Source: Halorubrum ezzemoulense DSM 17463 (GTDB taxonomy: Archaea; Halobacteriota; Halobacteria; Halobacteriales; Haloferacaceae). Taken from it: 64,000 nucleotides of DNA. How positions within the stretch are numbered: position 1 is the first letter of the stretch; the number at the start of each line of letters is the position of its first letter. Position numbers and translations under genes: made by a program. Where the stretch lies: NCBI RefSeq assembly GCF_002114285.1, contig NZ_NEDJ01000003.1:62001-126000 (forward strand), written 5' to 3'. This document shows positions 54,708-62,821 of this stretch, in pieces. The notes below the pieces were generated by a model. That model worked only from the letters and a program-made list of their open reading frames with translations. It did no database searches and was not told the origin of the DNA.

Positions 54708-56486
54708 TCACAGACGACTTTCTTCACCGATATTCCAGTCTATGTCTATCCCAACTCGTTTGCTCACTTCGTTCTGCATAACCGACCGGCGTTCGGCACA
54801 GAATGTCTCGTAGTCGTCCTCAAGCATTGCTTCAAACCCCTTCTCGTTGATAAAGTGGTCTTCGAGAACTTGTTTGACACCCTCTCTGCCTTCGTCGTGT
54901 TCCTCTATCATCTGTGGAACGTATTCGCTGGGTGGTGAATCGCTGTACCGGAAACGATTCCCTCGCGACTCAATAACGGTCCGATTCAGTATCCGATTCC
55001 GTTGAGTCGTGCCATATTGGAAGCTGTCAAGACCTGACTTCAGGACTGAATTCGGGAAGATATGGTGGTCATCTACTTCGTGGACCTCGATACTCTCAAA
55101 GGTCCCAAAGTCACATGCTCCGTTCAGAACCAAGAGGCTCATCAGCCCCTTATACGGCCCTCCACGGGTGAGTTCTGTGAGGTCAAGTTCAACGGGGATT
55201 CGTCTCGGAGCGGCTTCGATAGAATCGGGTAACTCGTCTCGGTCATCCCGAATCCAATCACGAACCTCACGATAATCGTTGTAAGAGACTGTATCAGAAC
55301 TGCCGCTGTACCGTAGCGAAAACACACTTGCCCAGTACCACTGCCGAACCATCTTCAGTCCCTCTTGGTCTGGGTACGACCCGTCACGTTCTGCTATATG
55401 AATTAGATTAGAGAGAGTTGGCAGCATCGTTCCGTATGGGAACCCATATTTCTGAATGACACCCAGTCCACCTTCACCAGACGACTGTGCCTTCTCCAAA
55501 GACCTATCAAGCATCTCAGCCGCTTGGTTCCAATCGTTCACAAAGCCAGTCGAAGAGAGGTCACGGAGGTCAGCTTCCTTACACTCGCTGTCACGGTAGA
55601 GTGCAAGTGTCTTTAGCATCCGATTCCGAGCGGTTCCTTCCCCTGTAGTATCGCTATACGACCTGATATTCGGCTGTCGCCTGACTGTCCTCTCCCAGAT
55701 TTTTCTCAGTTGAATGTCATCCGGGTATAATCGAGCCGTGAGGATGTCAAAAACGCCCAACTCTAGCCCTTGTGTATTGATTCTTTCAAACGTCTGGACG
55801 ACTGTAGTCGGGTCCGTATCCGCTGAGAATTCAATAATGGGGATATCATAGGAACGAAACACCTTGGTGTTCCTATCGAATTCACGCACGTCGTCAATTG
55901 AGAGGTTCTCAACGGTAGACGAGAAGTCTTCCATACCAAAACGCCAGTCATCATAGGCGTCGGAACTCCGGAAGACAGTGAACGGTACAAAGTCTTTCTC
56001 AACCTGCGTTTCATAGTCATCGTTTGCCAGTTCTCCCCACATTCCGTAGTAGGTGCTGTTCCAGACAATTGCTGACTCATCAAGCGTCCCCTCTATCACT
56101 TTGCTGAACCGTAGTCCGAACCGCTGTGGGTGCTTTGTGTTATCTAACGGAGTATCTGGAGCCTTGAGCGCGTAGTGGATGCTCGTTATCCGCTGCTGTC
56201 CATCCAGTATCATTTCCATTCCACCACTGTTCACTGGTTCCTCGTCAGTGCCCTCAACCGACCGGGGAGGGAACGGGACGTTTTCTTCTCCAGCCATAAC
56301 AGGGAGCGTCAGAAGAGTATTGATATAGTACCCGTTCAAGAGGCTTTCAAGCAGTTTCGCGACTTGTCCTGTAGGCCAGACAAAATCGCGTTGGAACTCA
56401 GGCAGTACAATTTTCCCATCTTCAATCTCTCGGACAAGAGTCTGAATCCCTTTGTTTGCCAGACTTATGTTGAGGTCACTCGGCAT
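54708..56486 (-). CDS. DUF262-HNH nuclease (GmrSD/SspE-like)
   Basis: A 592-residue protein with the layout of GmrSD-type restriction enzymes. The N-terminal DUF262 domain has IVLPEFQRDFVWPTGQVAKLLESLLNGYYINTL and the DGQQR motif (MEMILDGQQRITSIHYAL near residue 93), which acts as a nucleotide-sensing switch in this family. The C-terminus has an HNH-like nuclease motif EVDDHHIFPNSVL near 470, followed by NRTVIESRGNRF. GmrSD cuts modified phage DNA and SspE acts with phosphorothioate marking. Neither partner system is visible here. The ATG at 56486 is well supported. Confidence 0.82.
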   Translation of the reverse strand: MPSDLNISLANKGIQTLVREIEDGKIVLPEFQRDFVWPTGQVAKLLESLLNGYYINTLLTLPVMAGEENVPFPPRSVEGTDEEPVNSGGMEMILDGQQRITSIHYALKAPDTPLDNTKHPQRFGLRFSKVIEGTLDESAIVWNSTYYGMWGELANDDYETQVEKDFVPFTVFRSSDAYDDWRFGMEDFSSTVENLSIDDVREFDRNTKVFRSYDIPIIEFSADTDPTTVVQTFERINTQGLELGVFDILTARLYPDDIQLRKIWERTVRRQPNIRSYSDTTGEGTARNRMLKTLALYRDSECKEADLRDLSSTGFVNDWNQAAEMLDRSLEKAQSSGEGGLGVIQKYGFPYGTMLPTLSNLIHIAERDGSYPDQEGLKMVRQWYWASVFSLRYSGSSDTVSYNDYREVRDWIRDDRDELPDSIEAAPRRIPVELDLTELTRGGPYKGLMSLLVLNGACDFGTFESIEVHEVDDHHIFPNSVLKSGLDSFQYGTTQRNRILNRTVIESRGNRFRYSDSPPSEYVPQMIEEHDEGREGVKQVLEDHFINEKGFEAMLEDDYETFCAERRSVMQNEVSKRVGIDIDWNIGEESRL

Positions 56487-56689
56487 TGTACCAGCAGATG
56501 CCTGCGTGTGGTATAAATTTCAGCCACAGTGACTGCGTCGAAGAAATGTAGGGTTCTGTTGAAATACTCAGGAAGATATACGTTCAACCTCGGTTCCGGT
56601 CAGTACAGAGAATACATTACTAGGACCGGGATTTTAGAATTGATAATAGTATCCCCTCAATTTATTACCATGTCAGATACCCGTTTATT

Positions 56690-56959
56690 GTGACAGATAT
56701 TAGAGCAACTTGTTCAGAGTGTGATGCCGAGTTCGACCCAAAAGAGAATCCGGCAAGCAAGAAATCTGCAACCGTTGCAGGTGCTGGCGCTGGCGCAATG
56801 GTCGGTTCAGGCTTAGGTATCGCAGGAGGTCTATTTGGCGTGGTCTCCGGTGGGATTGCTGGTACAGTTCCCGGGGCGGTCGTTGGCGCCACAGGTGGTA
56901 AACTCATCGACAAAACCGTGGTGAAGTGCCCCCATTGCAACGAAGTACAGTTCGTGTAG
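56690..56959 (+). CDS. small zinc-ribbon protein with glycine-zipper membrane segment
   Basis: An 89-residue protein with CSECDAEF at the start and CPHCNEVQFV at the end, two halves of one zinc ribbon. Between them lies a Gly/Ala-rich hydrophobic stretch, GAGAGAMVGSGLGIAGGLFG then VVSGGIAGTVPGAVVGATGG, resembling a glycine-zipper. It could insert in membranes. The start is GTG 56690, with a TTTATTACC TATA-like run about 27 bases upstream. Function unknown. Confidence 0.7.
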   Translation: MTDIRATCSECDAEFDPKENPASKKSATVAGAGAGAMVGSGLGIAGGLFGVVSGGIAGTVPGAVVGATGGKLIDKTVVKCPHCNEVQFV

Positions 56960-57039
56960 TGTTTGCAGAGCCAATTGTAGGTGCCTACCCATATTGTGAT
57001 ATCAATAATACATGGGTAAAACCGTAATCACGCCAAAAC

Positions 57040-57050
57040 AAATATATACC
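57040..57050 (+). promoter_or_regulatory. TATA-like box for the RHH/EVE-like gene
   Basis: AAATATATACC lies 24-34 bases before ATG 57074. Confidence 0.5.
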
Positions 57051-57073
57051 CGAGACATATATGTGTGAACGCG

Positions 57074-57655
57074 ATGGCCCGCAGAACAGTATCAGTAACG
57101 ATGGACGAGAAGTTGGTGAAAAAAGCCAAAAACAGAGATGAAATCAACATTTCCGCCATCGCTGAAAGAGCCCTCAGAGATGCTATGACACAGTCAGACA
57201 GTTTCTTCGTGAACAGTAATCGAGACACGTTTAGTAATGAGGATGTCGTTGGAATGGAGGTCGTTGACCACGGTGTCGCGGCCGCCTACGGCAACTGGGA
57301 CGAGTTCGGATACCAGCTAGTCAATCCCACCGACAGCTCAACTATCACTCCCGGTGACCGAATCTTCCTCTGGGTTGATGAACAGGGTGTTCGAGCCGAA
57401 GGTCGTGTCATCGGAACAGCCAACGATGAGCCTGTAATCGGTGACGAACAAGTGTACGGTGGGAGCCAAACCGAATTTCACCTACCGACTCGTTGGTATA
57501 CCGTACTGGATGAGGACGACGCGGTTTCGAACAAGGAGCTTAAGCAAGTTCTCGGTCGGGGTAACCCGCGCGGGACTGTCCACCCAATCGACTCCAAGCA
57601 TAATGTACAACGCTTGCTGGAGGTAATGCGTGGACGTGTATCCAATCTACCGTAG
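57074..57655 (+). CDS. ribbon-helix-helix protein with EVE/PUA-like C-terminal domain
   Basis: A 193-residue two-part protein. Residues 1-40 are a ribbon-helix-helix DNA-binding domain (RTVSVTMDEKLVKKAKNRDEI, NISAIAERALRDAM), like CcdA or CopG-type antitoxins. Residues about 65-190 look like a PUA-superfamily/EVE domain: ITPGDRIFLWVDEQGVRAEGRVIG, then RWYTVLDEDDAV and PRGTVHPIDSKHNVQRLLEVM. EVE domains bind modified bases and are common in defence islands. The second domain assignment is by appearance. ATG 57074 is preferred over GTG 57065. Confidence 0.6.
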   Translation: MARRTVSVTMDEKLVKKAKNRDEINISAIAERALRDAMTQSDSFFVNSNRDTFSNEDVVGMEVVDHGVAAAYGNWDEFGYQLVNPTDSSTITPGDRIFLWVDEQGVRAEGRVIGTANDEPVIGDEQVYGGSQTEFHLPTRWYTVLDEDDAVSNKELKQVLGRGNPRGTVHPIDSKHNVQRLLEVMRGRVSNLP

Positions 57656-57820
57656 TTAGAAGTCACCTCGACACTGGCACCGATGGAGGTGTATCTTTTC
57701 ACGCACCTCTCTTGCGGAGACTTTTAATTGACAATTTTCACACTCATAGAAACGCCAGTCCTCTTCAACTCGGTAATACTGAATTTGGCCGTCAGTCAAT
57801 ATCGGAGGATAATCTACCAT
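57656..57820 (-). CDS. possible small zinc-finger protein
   Basis: A 54-residue frame beginning MVDYPPILTDGQIQYYRVEE. It has YECENCQLKVSA and HLHRCQCRGDF, a CxxC...CxC pair that could bind zinc. A longer start at 57847 is possible. It converges tightly with the RHH gene. Support is limited to the cysteine pattern and amino acid make-up. Confidence 0.45.
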   Translation of the reverse strand: MVDYPPILTDGQIQYYRVEEDWRFYECENCQLKVSAREVREKIHLHRCQCRGDF

Positions 57821-57929
57821 ACACGTCCGTTGAACATCGGATTGCAATGGTTTTATTCAGAAATTAGATTCTCTCCTAAAGTTGCTGGTTCATATATGCT
57901 GCGAGCGTTTCTATACTTGGTGAAAGATA

Positions 57930-58175
57930 CTGACGCTACGTGACGAGGCTTGGAACGCCATTCTAGAACAGATAATCCGGACTGGGAAGTTCAGACTCAC
58001 AGACCTTCCGTTCAAGCCAGAAGAGAGGCATACAGTCCGCCGATGCCTTCGCGAGGCTCAGGCGTACGATTGGGTCACGAGGTCATCTGAGGGCAGTCCA
58101 ATCTGGCGAGCTGGACCAAAGGCAGAGATGCTCCTAAATCTGAGCGAGGAAAAATTGGAATTGGCTCGTGAGTAA
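57930..58175 (+). pseudogene. winged-helix-like reading frame without a usual start codon
   Basis: A frame open from 57924 to TAA 58175 reads DEAWNAILEQIIRTGKFRLT, LPFKPEERHTVRRCLREAQA, and SPIWRAGPKAEMLLNL. This resembles small haloarchaeal winged-helix proteins (RHTVRRCLR ... WRAGPKAE). No ATG, GTG or TTG falls in frame at the beginning; CTG 57930 is the only candidate. It may use CTG, or be the remnant of a truncated gene. Its end overlaps the next gene's GTG start by eight bases, so the pair were once an operon. Confidence 0.5.
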
Positions 58176-58794
58176 TCTCCAGTCAGAACCTCAGGAAGGG
58201 ACTGCAGCTCTAACTATTCCACCTCCGGGGAGACGTGAGAGTGCTCGATTAGCGGCGCTAATTGAGATGGGATATCTCTCACTAGAGACTATTAGATTCA
58301 ATTCCGAAGCTATCCGGACAAGTGAGTTTGCCAGCGCCCGGCGTTTGGTTGCCGCTGCAGGTATGTTCACACCTCTCCATGCCGATTTAAAAGCCATCGC
58401 AACGTGGTTTCTCCGCAAGCGAGGCTACTCTCAGGTAGTATTTGAGCCACATTATCCGCATGGGATACGACGGGCAGATGTCGCACCCGTCCCCCCAGAT
58501 TACTTCGTGGAGGTTGGTCAGGTTGCGGACCTCTCTCGAATTTACCACATGCTCGGGATGGATATCGTTATAAGGGGAAGTAGCATCTCATCTGTTCTCC
58601 GACGATACCCAGCCGATAATGACCCAACTGCGAAAATAAATGGCATCATCTCCATTCCCTATCCAGTAGATGACCCGGAGGCCCGAGCGTGGGATAGTGA
58701 GGAATTAGAGATACACATCTTCTCTCGTGGCACGAAGACAGCTAAGACCCCCAATAGACGACATCCATGGTGGGGAGAACAGGTAGATGGATGA
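58168..58794 (+). CDS. hypothetical protein with restriction-endonuclease-like features
   Basis: A 208-residue protein from GTG 58168. The middle reads LHADLKAIATWFLRKRGYSQ, VVFEPHYPHGIRRADVAPVP, then PDYFVEVGQVADLSRIYHML. The spacing of helix, beta strand, Asp (RADV) and Glu (VEVG) resembles PD-(D/E)XK nucleases such as CoiA, but the usual lysine is glycine, so activity is uncertain. It is coupled to the upstream winged-helix frame and downstream small gene. No family name can be given with confidence. Confidence 0.55.
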   Translation: MSNLQSEPQEGTAALTIPPPGRRESARLAALIEMGYLSLETIRFNSEAIRTSEFASARRLVAAAGMFTPLHADLKAIATWFLRKRGYSQVVFEPHYPHGIRRADVAPVPPDYFVEVGQVADLSRIYHMLGMDIVIRGSSISSVLRRYPADNDPTAKINGIISIPYPVDDPEARAWDSEELEIHIFSRGTKTAKTPNRRHPWWGEQVDG

Positions 58795-59035
58795 GTCTAA
58801 TCTGAAGTGTATGAACTGTGACCGGGATGCAGAGTTCACAGTAACTCTCACGAATTTTCTGCCCTACTATATCGAGACTTATGGTTACTGTTCTGTACAC
58901 ATTCCTGAATCCGACAAGGAGTGGGACAGATTGAAACAGAGCATTCGGTCTGGAAGAGAGAAATCGTCGAAGACGCAAGTCGTCCACAAGACACGAGAGG
59001 AATTCATCGATGACTTCGGTAATGTCAACGGATGA
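58787..59035 (+). CDS. small cysteine-containing protein of the island cassette
   Basis: An 82-residue protein opening MDESNLKCMNCDRDAEFTVT, with a later YGYCSVHIPES; the CxxC plus C...H could bind zinc. The C-terminal half is charged and helical. Its ATG overlaps the end of the preceding gene by eight bases, so the three frames from 57930 form one translation-coupled unit. Role unknown. Confidence 0.6.
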   Translation: MDESNLKCMNCDRDAEFTVTLTNFLPYYIETYGYCSVHIPESDKEWDRLKQSIRSGREKSSKTQVVHKTREEFIDDFGNVNG

Positions 59036-59134
59036 TTTAATTTCCAGTGAGAGATTTGTATCCCCCGAAAATAGCGATAGGTGGCTGCTTCCTACACCTT
59101 AGAAAATTCATCGCTCATCCGTTGGAAACGGTAC

Positions 59135-59851
59135 CTATACACTCAGGCTTCCTCCCTTGACCCTGAGCCATTCACGTCGGTCCCGATAGTCTGGAACGAG
59201 CGTACCGACTGTGTTCCAGAACGCGTCAGAGTGTTCCTCGTGCCTGAAATGGGCGAGCTCATGAGCCACAACGTCGTCCTGTATCTTTCGAGGTGCAAGT
59301 ATGAGACGCCAGTGAAGTACCACTACCCCCGGTCTGTACTCTCCCCACCGGCGCTGGAGCGACTGAACCTTGATGTCTACCTCCGCCAATCCCAACTTGT
59401 CGATGTAGCGGTCTGCACGTGAGGGGAGCTTCTCGGTCGCTTTCTCTACGTACCAGTCAGTGACCGCTTGGCGTTTGCGCTTGATACTGACGGGCGAATT
59501 GTTCGGAATCCAGAGTTCAAACCGCGCTCCATCGAAGTCGAGTTTCGGCTCTGGCACATCGTCCTCATACACCTTGAGCCGATAGCGCCGCCCGTTGTAG
59601 AGGAGCTTCTCCCCACTCAGATACTCCTTGTCAAGAGGAGGGTCTTCCTGCTCAGCGAGACCGTAGAGCGTCTCCAGTATCCACTGCCGCTTCTCCTCCA
59701 ACACGTCCTCCACGTCGTCTATGGAAGCCTCCACGGGCGCGCGGACTACGAGTTCCATCGAGGAGTCCATCGAGAGACCGATGGTCGACCGGTCCGGACT
59801 CCACTCGATTTTATACGGGACGACCGTCTGTCCGATATGATACTCTCTCAT
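59135..59851 (-). CDS. YgjP-like M48-type metallopeptidase
   Basis: A 238-residue protein of the YgjP/DUF45 metallopeptidase family. The zinc motif is VVAHELAHFRHEEHSDAFWNTVG near residue 190 (HExxH plus a downstream His). Upstream features SLQRRWGEYRPGVVVLHWRLILAP match the family. These proteins are often next to type I restriction genes; their role there is not settled. The start at ATG 59851 overlaps the hsdR stop by four bases (ATGA). An in-frame ATG at 59995 would run back over hsdR and is rejected. Confidence 0.87.
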   Translation of the reverse strand: MREYHIGQTVVPYKIEWSPDRSTIGLSMDSSMELVVRAPVEASIDDVEDVLEEKRQWILETLYGLAEQEDPPLDKEYLSGEKLLYNGRRYRLKVYEDDVPEPKLDFDGARFELWIPNNSPVSIKRKRQAVTDWYVEKATEKLPSRADRYIDKLGLAEVDIKVQSLQRRWGEYRPGVVVLHWRLILAPRKIQDDVVAHELAHFRHEEHSDAFWNTVGTLVPDYRDRREWLRVKGGSLSV

Positions 59852-62820
59852 GGCTGGTAGTGAGCACGCGCCAGTTCGACGATGCGGTTCGTAAGCTCGG
59901 TTCGCTCCTCGCCCGACATCTGGATGTCGGCCTTCATCAGTCGAAGCTTCACCCGCTTCCGGAGCTTCTGTTGGACAGTGACCTTCTCCTGCCACTCAAC
60001 GACATCAGCGACATCCTCCACCTCGGCGATGATATCGCCCGTCAACTCGACGAGTTCCTGCTGGTCGGTGTCGTGGTCTTCGGTAAGAAGGACCTCTTCG
60101 AGTGCGTGGTAAAACGACAGTTCGGTTGCGTCCTCCAGCCCCTTCGATTTGGCCTGCTGGTCACGCGTCCGCATCTCATCGAGCACCTCACGGAGCTCTT
60201 CGATGATTTCGCGGTCGTTCATGCGTTTCTGCTTGTACTTCTCGATGAGCTCCTCAACGCGCTCCTGTAACGACTCGTACTGAACGGGGTCCTCGTCGTA
60301 CCGAACAGATATCTCGTGCTTGATGGCGTGTTGCATCTCACTCGCACGGGCTTCGTCGCTCTCTAACCCTTCAAGTTCAGCATCGAACTCATCGCTCTGC
60401 ATTATCGAGACCGGGTCGTCGTTGAGCACGTCGATGCCCTTTGAGCGGATGTGCTTCTGAATAATTTCGCGCACCTTCTCCCCGGTACCCTCCAGATTCA
60501 TCGAGTCGTCACGATAGCGCTGCTTCGCCCTTGCGAAAATCTCGCTCAGGCGGTCGAGGTCGCCCTTGTACGGATTCGCCATCGGATTCGGCAGCACGAT
60601 GTCCATCAACTTGGAGAACCGCTTGTAGGCGTTCTTGAACTCGATACGCGTGTCCTCGTCTTCGAGCGTCTGTAGACACACCTCCATATCGTCGAGGTCG
60701 TCGAAGAACGACTTCGCCTTCCGATGGGCAGCTTCGAGCTCAGGCTTCTTGTCCTCCAGCGGAACCATCGCGTGCTTCACCTCGTCCTCACTGAACATCG
60801 CCAACGCCTCTCGGAGGTCGTCCGAGACTCCGTAGTAGTCGACGATGAGCCCGTGGTTCTTCTCCGGGAACGGCCGATTGACACGGGCGATAGCCTGCAG
60901 AAGACTATGCTCCTTCAGCGGCTTGTCGAGGTACATCACCTGCGCCACCGGTGCGTCGAAGCCCGTGAGAAGCATATCACAGACAACGAGGAGTTCGACC
61001 TCGCCCTCCGGGTCGACGAACGAGTCCTTGTACTCCGAAATTTTGCTGTCAGTCGGGGTCCACTGCTTGATATGCTCAGGGTCGTTGTGGCCCTTCGAGA
61101 TGATTACCCGCGACTCGGGGCCGTTCAACTCGTCGAGCTTTTTCTTGTAGCGGACGGCGGCCTGCTTGCTGGTCGTGACGACCATTCCTTTGAACCGGTC
61201 CGCGATTTCGTCCTCGTAGTGCTCGATGATGTCGAGTGCGACTTCTTCGACACGCGTCTCAGCTTCGGCGAGGTCCTGCTCACGGGCGTACCGCTTCTTA
61301 ATTTCTGCTTTCTCCTCGTCGGAGTAGTCGGCGAACACGCGGTCGAAGATGCGGTCGAGATTTGCGCCTTCGAGGTGGATGTCAGCGAGGCGGCCTTGAT
61401 AGAGTATTTCGACCGTGGTATCGTCGTCGAGCGACTGGTCGATGGTGTACGTGTCGATGTAGTTTCCGAACGCCCGACGAGTGTCGCGCTCCTCCTTCTC
61501 GATAGGTGTCCCGGTGAACCCGAGGTAGTAGGCGTTGGGCAGCGCCGTTCGCATATTATTCGCGAGCGTCGCATACTGTGTCCGGTGGGCCTCGTCGACC
61601 ATCACGAAGATGTCGTCGTCACTGGAGAGGACCGGGAAGTCACCCTCTTCATCGTCGTCAAGCTGGAATTTCTGAATGAGGGTCGTGATGGTCTCCCCAG
61701 CGTGGCTGCTCAGCTTCTCGCGGAGGTCTTCCTTGTCCTGTGCTCGCTTCGGGTTGGGGTAGCCGCACCGCTGGAACGTGGCGTGTATCTGACTGTCCAG
61801 CGCCGTCCGGTCGGTAACGAGCAGTAGCGTCGGGTCAGGCTTCTTGCGGCGGAGCTTCAGCCCGAGGAAGAGCATCGTGAGCGACTTGCCGGACCCCTGT
61901 GTGTGCCAGACGACCCCACCCTGTGCTTCCCGGTGGCTCCGATGTTCGATTCGCTCTAAGGCTTTCTGGACCGCTCGGTACTGTTGATACCGAGCAACCA
62001 TTTTCACGGTCCCACTCTGCTTGGTTTCGAAAACCGTGAAGTGACGGAGCTGGTCGAGGAGCCGTTCGGGCTCGAAGAGCGCGTAGAGCATCCGATGCTG
62101 CGGGGACATGTAGTCGATATCCAAGAGGTCGGCGAGGTCGTCGTCATCCATCGGGTACGTGTCGCGCCACGGCTTGTACTGGCTCTTGGGCGTCCCGTAC
62201 GTTCCCATCACCGCGCCCTCGTACCACGTCGCAACCGAGAACTGGTTGTATCGGAAGAGCTCGGTCGCCCCCTCACTCCCGGTCTCGGTGCGTTCGTTCT
62301 GGTAGCGCTGGAGCTGTTCGAGTGCCTCACTCTTCGGCTCGGCGATGGTCGGGGCCTTGCATTCGATTACGCCGAGGGGGATGCCGTTGACGAAGAGCGT
62401 GATGTCGGGCTTGATGGTCTCGATGTCGCCCTCTACGTCGAACTGGCTGAGCGCGAAGAAGTCGTTGTTCTCGGGGTTTTCGAAGTCGATGTACTTGACC
62501 GTCTGGTGCTTCGTGCCATGCCCCCGGTCCTGCTTGACCGACGTGTGTCGAACGAGTTTCGCGTGTATCTGCTCGTTCTCGGCCATCGGACTCGTCCCCG
62601 CCACCTGCTGAATCTCGCGGACGACCGCGTTCAGGTTGTTATCCAAAAGCCACGGGTTCAAGTCACGGACAGCGTTACGGAGTCGAGGTTCGAGTACAGC
62701 CGAGGATTTCGTTTCGCGGGGGTCCCTCCACACCTGTTGCTGCTGGTCGTAGATATCCCAGCCAAGAGTCTGGAGGGTTTGTAAGGCAGGGCGCTCAGCA
62801 TCGGCGTACTCATCAGACAT
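59848..62820 (-). CDS. hsdR: type I restriction endonuclease subunit R
   Basis: The 990-residue motor/nuclease subunit of a type I restriction system. The N-terminal PD-(D/E)XK nuclease is IKPDITLFVNGIPLGVIECKAP near residue 145. Helicase motifs follow: Walker A VVWHTQGSGKSLTMLFLGLKL near 305, DEAH-type FVMVDEAHRTQYATLA near 412, LGFTGTPIEKEERDTR, and VVCDMLLTGFDAPVAQVMYLDKP. The C-terminal part is helical with HsdM-contact features. It lies two bases after hsdS and before the YgjP-like gene, giving the order hsdS-hsdR-ygjP on the minus strand. Confidence 0.95.
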   Translation of the reverse strand: MSDEYADAERPALQTLQTLGWDIYDQQQQVWRDPRETKSSAVLEPRLRNAVRDLNPWLLDNNLNAVVREIQQVAGTSPMAENEQIHAKLVRHTSVKQDRGHGTKHQTVKYIDFENPENNDFFALSQFDVEGDIETIKPDITLFVNGIPLGVIECKAPTIAEPKSEALEQLQRYQNERTETGSEGATELFRYNQFSVATWYEGAVMGTYGTPKSQYKPWRDTYPMDDDDLADLLDIDYMSPQHRMLYALFEPERLLDQLRHFTVFETKQSGTVKMVARYQQYRAVQKALERIEHRSHREAQGGVVWHTQGSGKSLTMLFLGLKLRRKKPDPTLLLVTDRTALDSQIHATFQRCGYPNPKRAQDKEDLREKLSSHAGETITTLIQKFQLDDDEEGDFPVLSSDDDIFVMVDEAHRTQYATLANNMRTALPNAYYLGFTGTPIEKEERDTRRAFGNYIDTYTIDQSLDDDTTVEILYQGRLADIHLEGANLDRIFDRVFADYSDEEKAEIKKRYAREQDLAEAETRVEEVALDIIEHYEDEIADRFKGMVVTTSKQAAVRYKKKLDELNGPESRVIISKGHNDPEHIKQWTPTDSKISEYKDSFVDPEGEVELLVVCDMLLTGFDAPVAQVMYLDKPLKEHSLLQAIARVNRPFPEKNHGLIVDYYGVSDDLREALAMFSEDEVKHAMVPLEDKKPELEAAHRKAKSFFDDLDDMEVCLQTLEDEDTRIEFKNAYKRFSKLMDIVLPNPMANPYKGDLDRLSEIFARAKQRYRDDSMNLEGTGEKVREIIQKHIRSKGIDVLNDDPVSIMQSDEFDAELEGLESDEARASEMQHAIKHEISVRYDEDPVQYESLQERVEELIEKYKQKRMNDREIIEELREVLDEMRTRDQQAKSKGLEDATELSFYHALEEVLLTEDHDTDQQELVELTGDIIAEVEDVADVVEWQEKVTVQQKLRKRVKLRLMKADIQMSGEERTELTNRIVELARAHYQP

Positions 62821-62821
62821 C

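Noticed and set aside
56552-56570. Sequence GGGTTCTGTTGAAAT resembling an IS6-type terminal repeat
   Set aside because: Only one copy and no transposase or matching inverted end nearby.
57728-57943. Plus-strand frame of 71 codons just before the winged-helix frame
   Set aside because: It overlaps the convergent zinc-finger frame, has no motif and a hydrophobic mixed composition; it is not needed to explain the cassette.
60724-61827. Plus-strand 367-codon frame across hsdR
   Set aside because: Antisense to the helicase region of hsdR with no recognisable domain.
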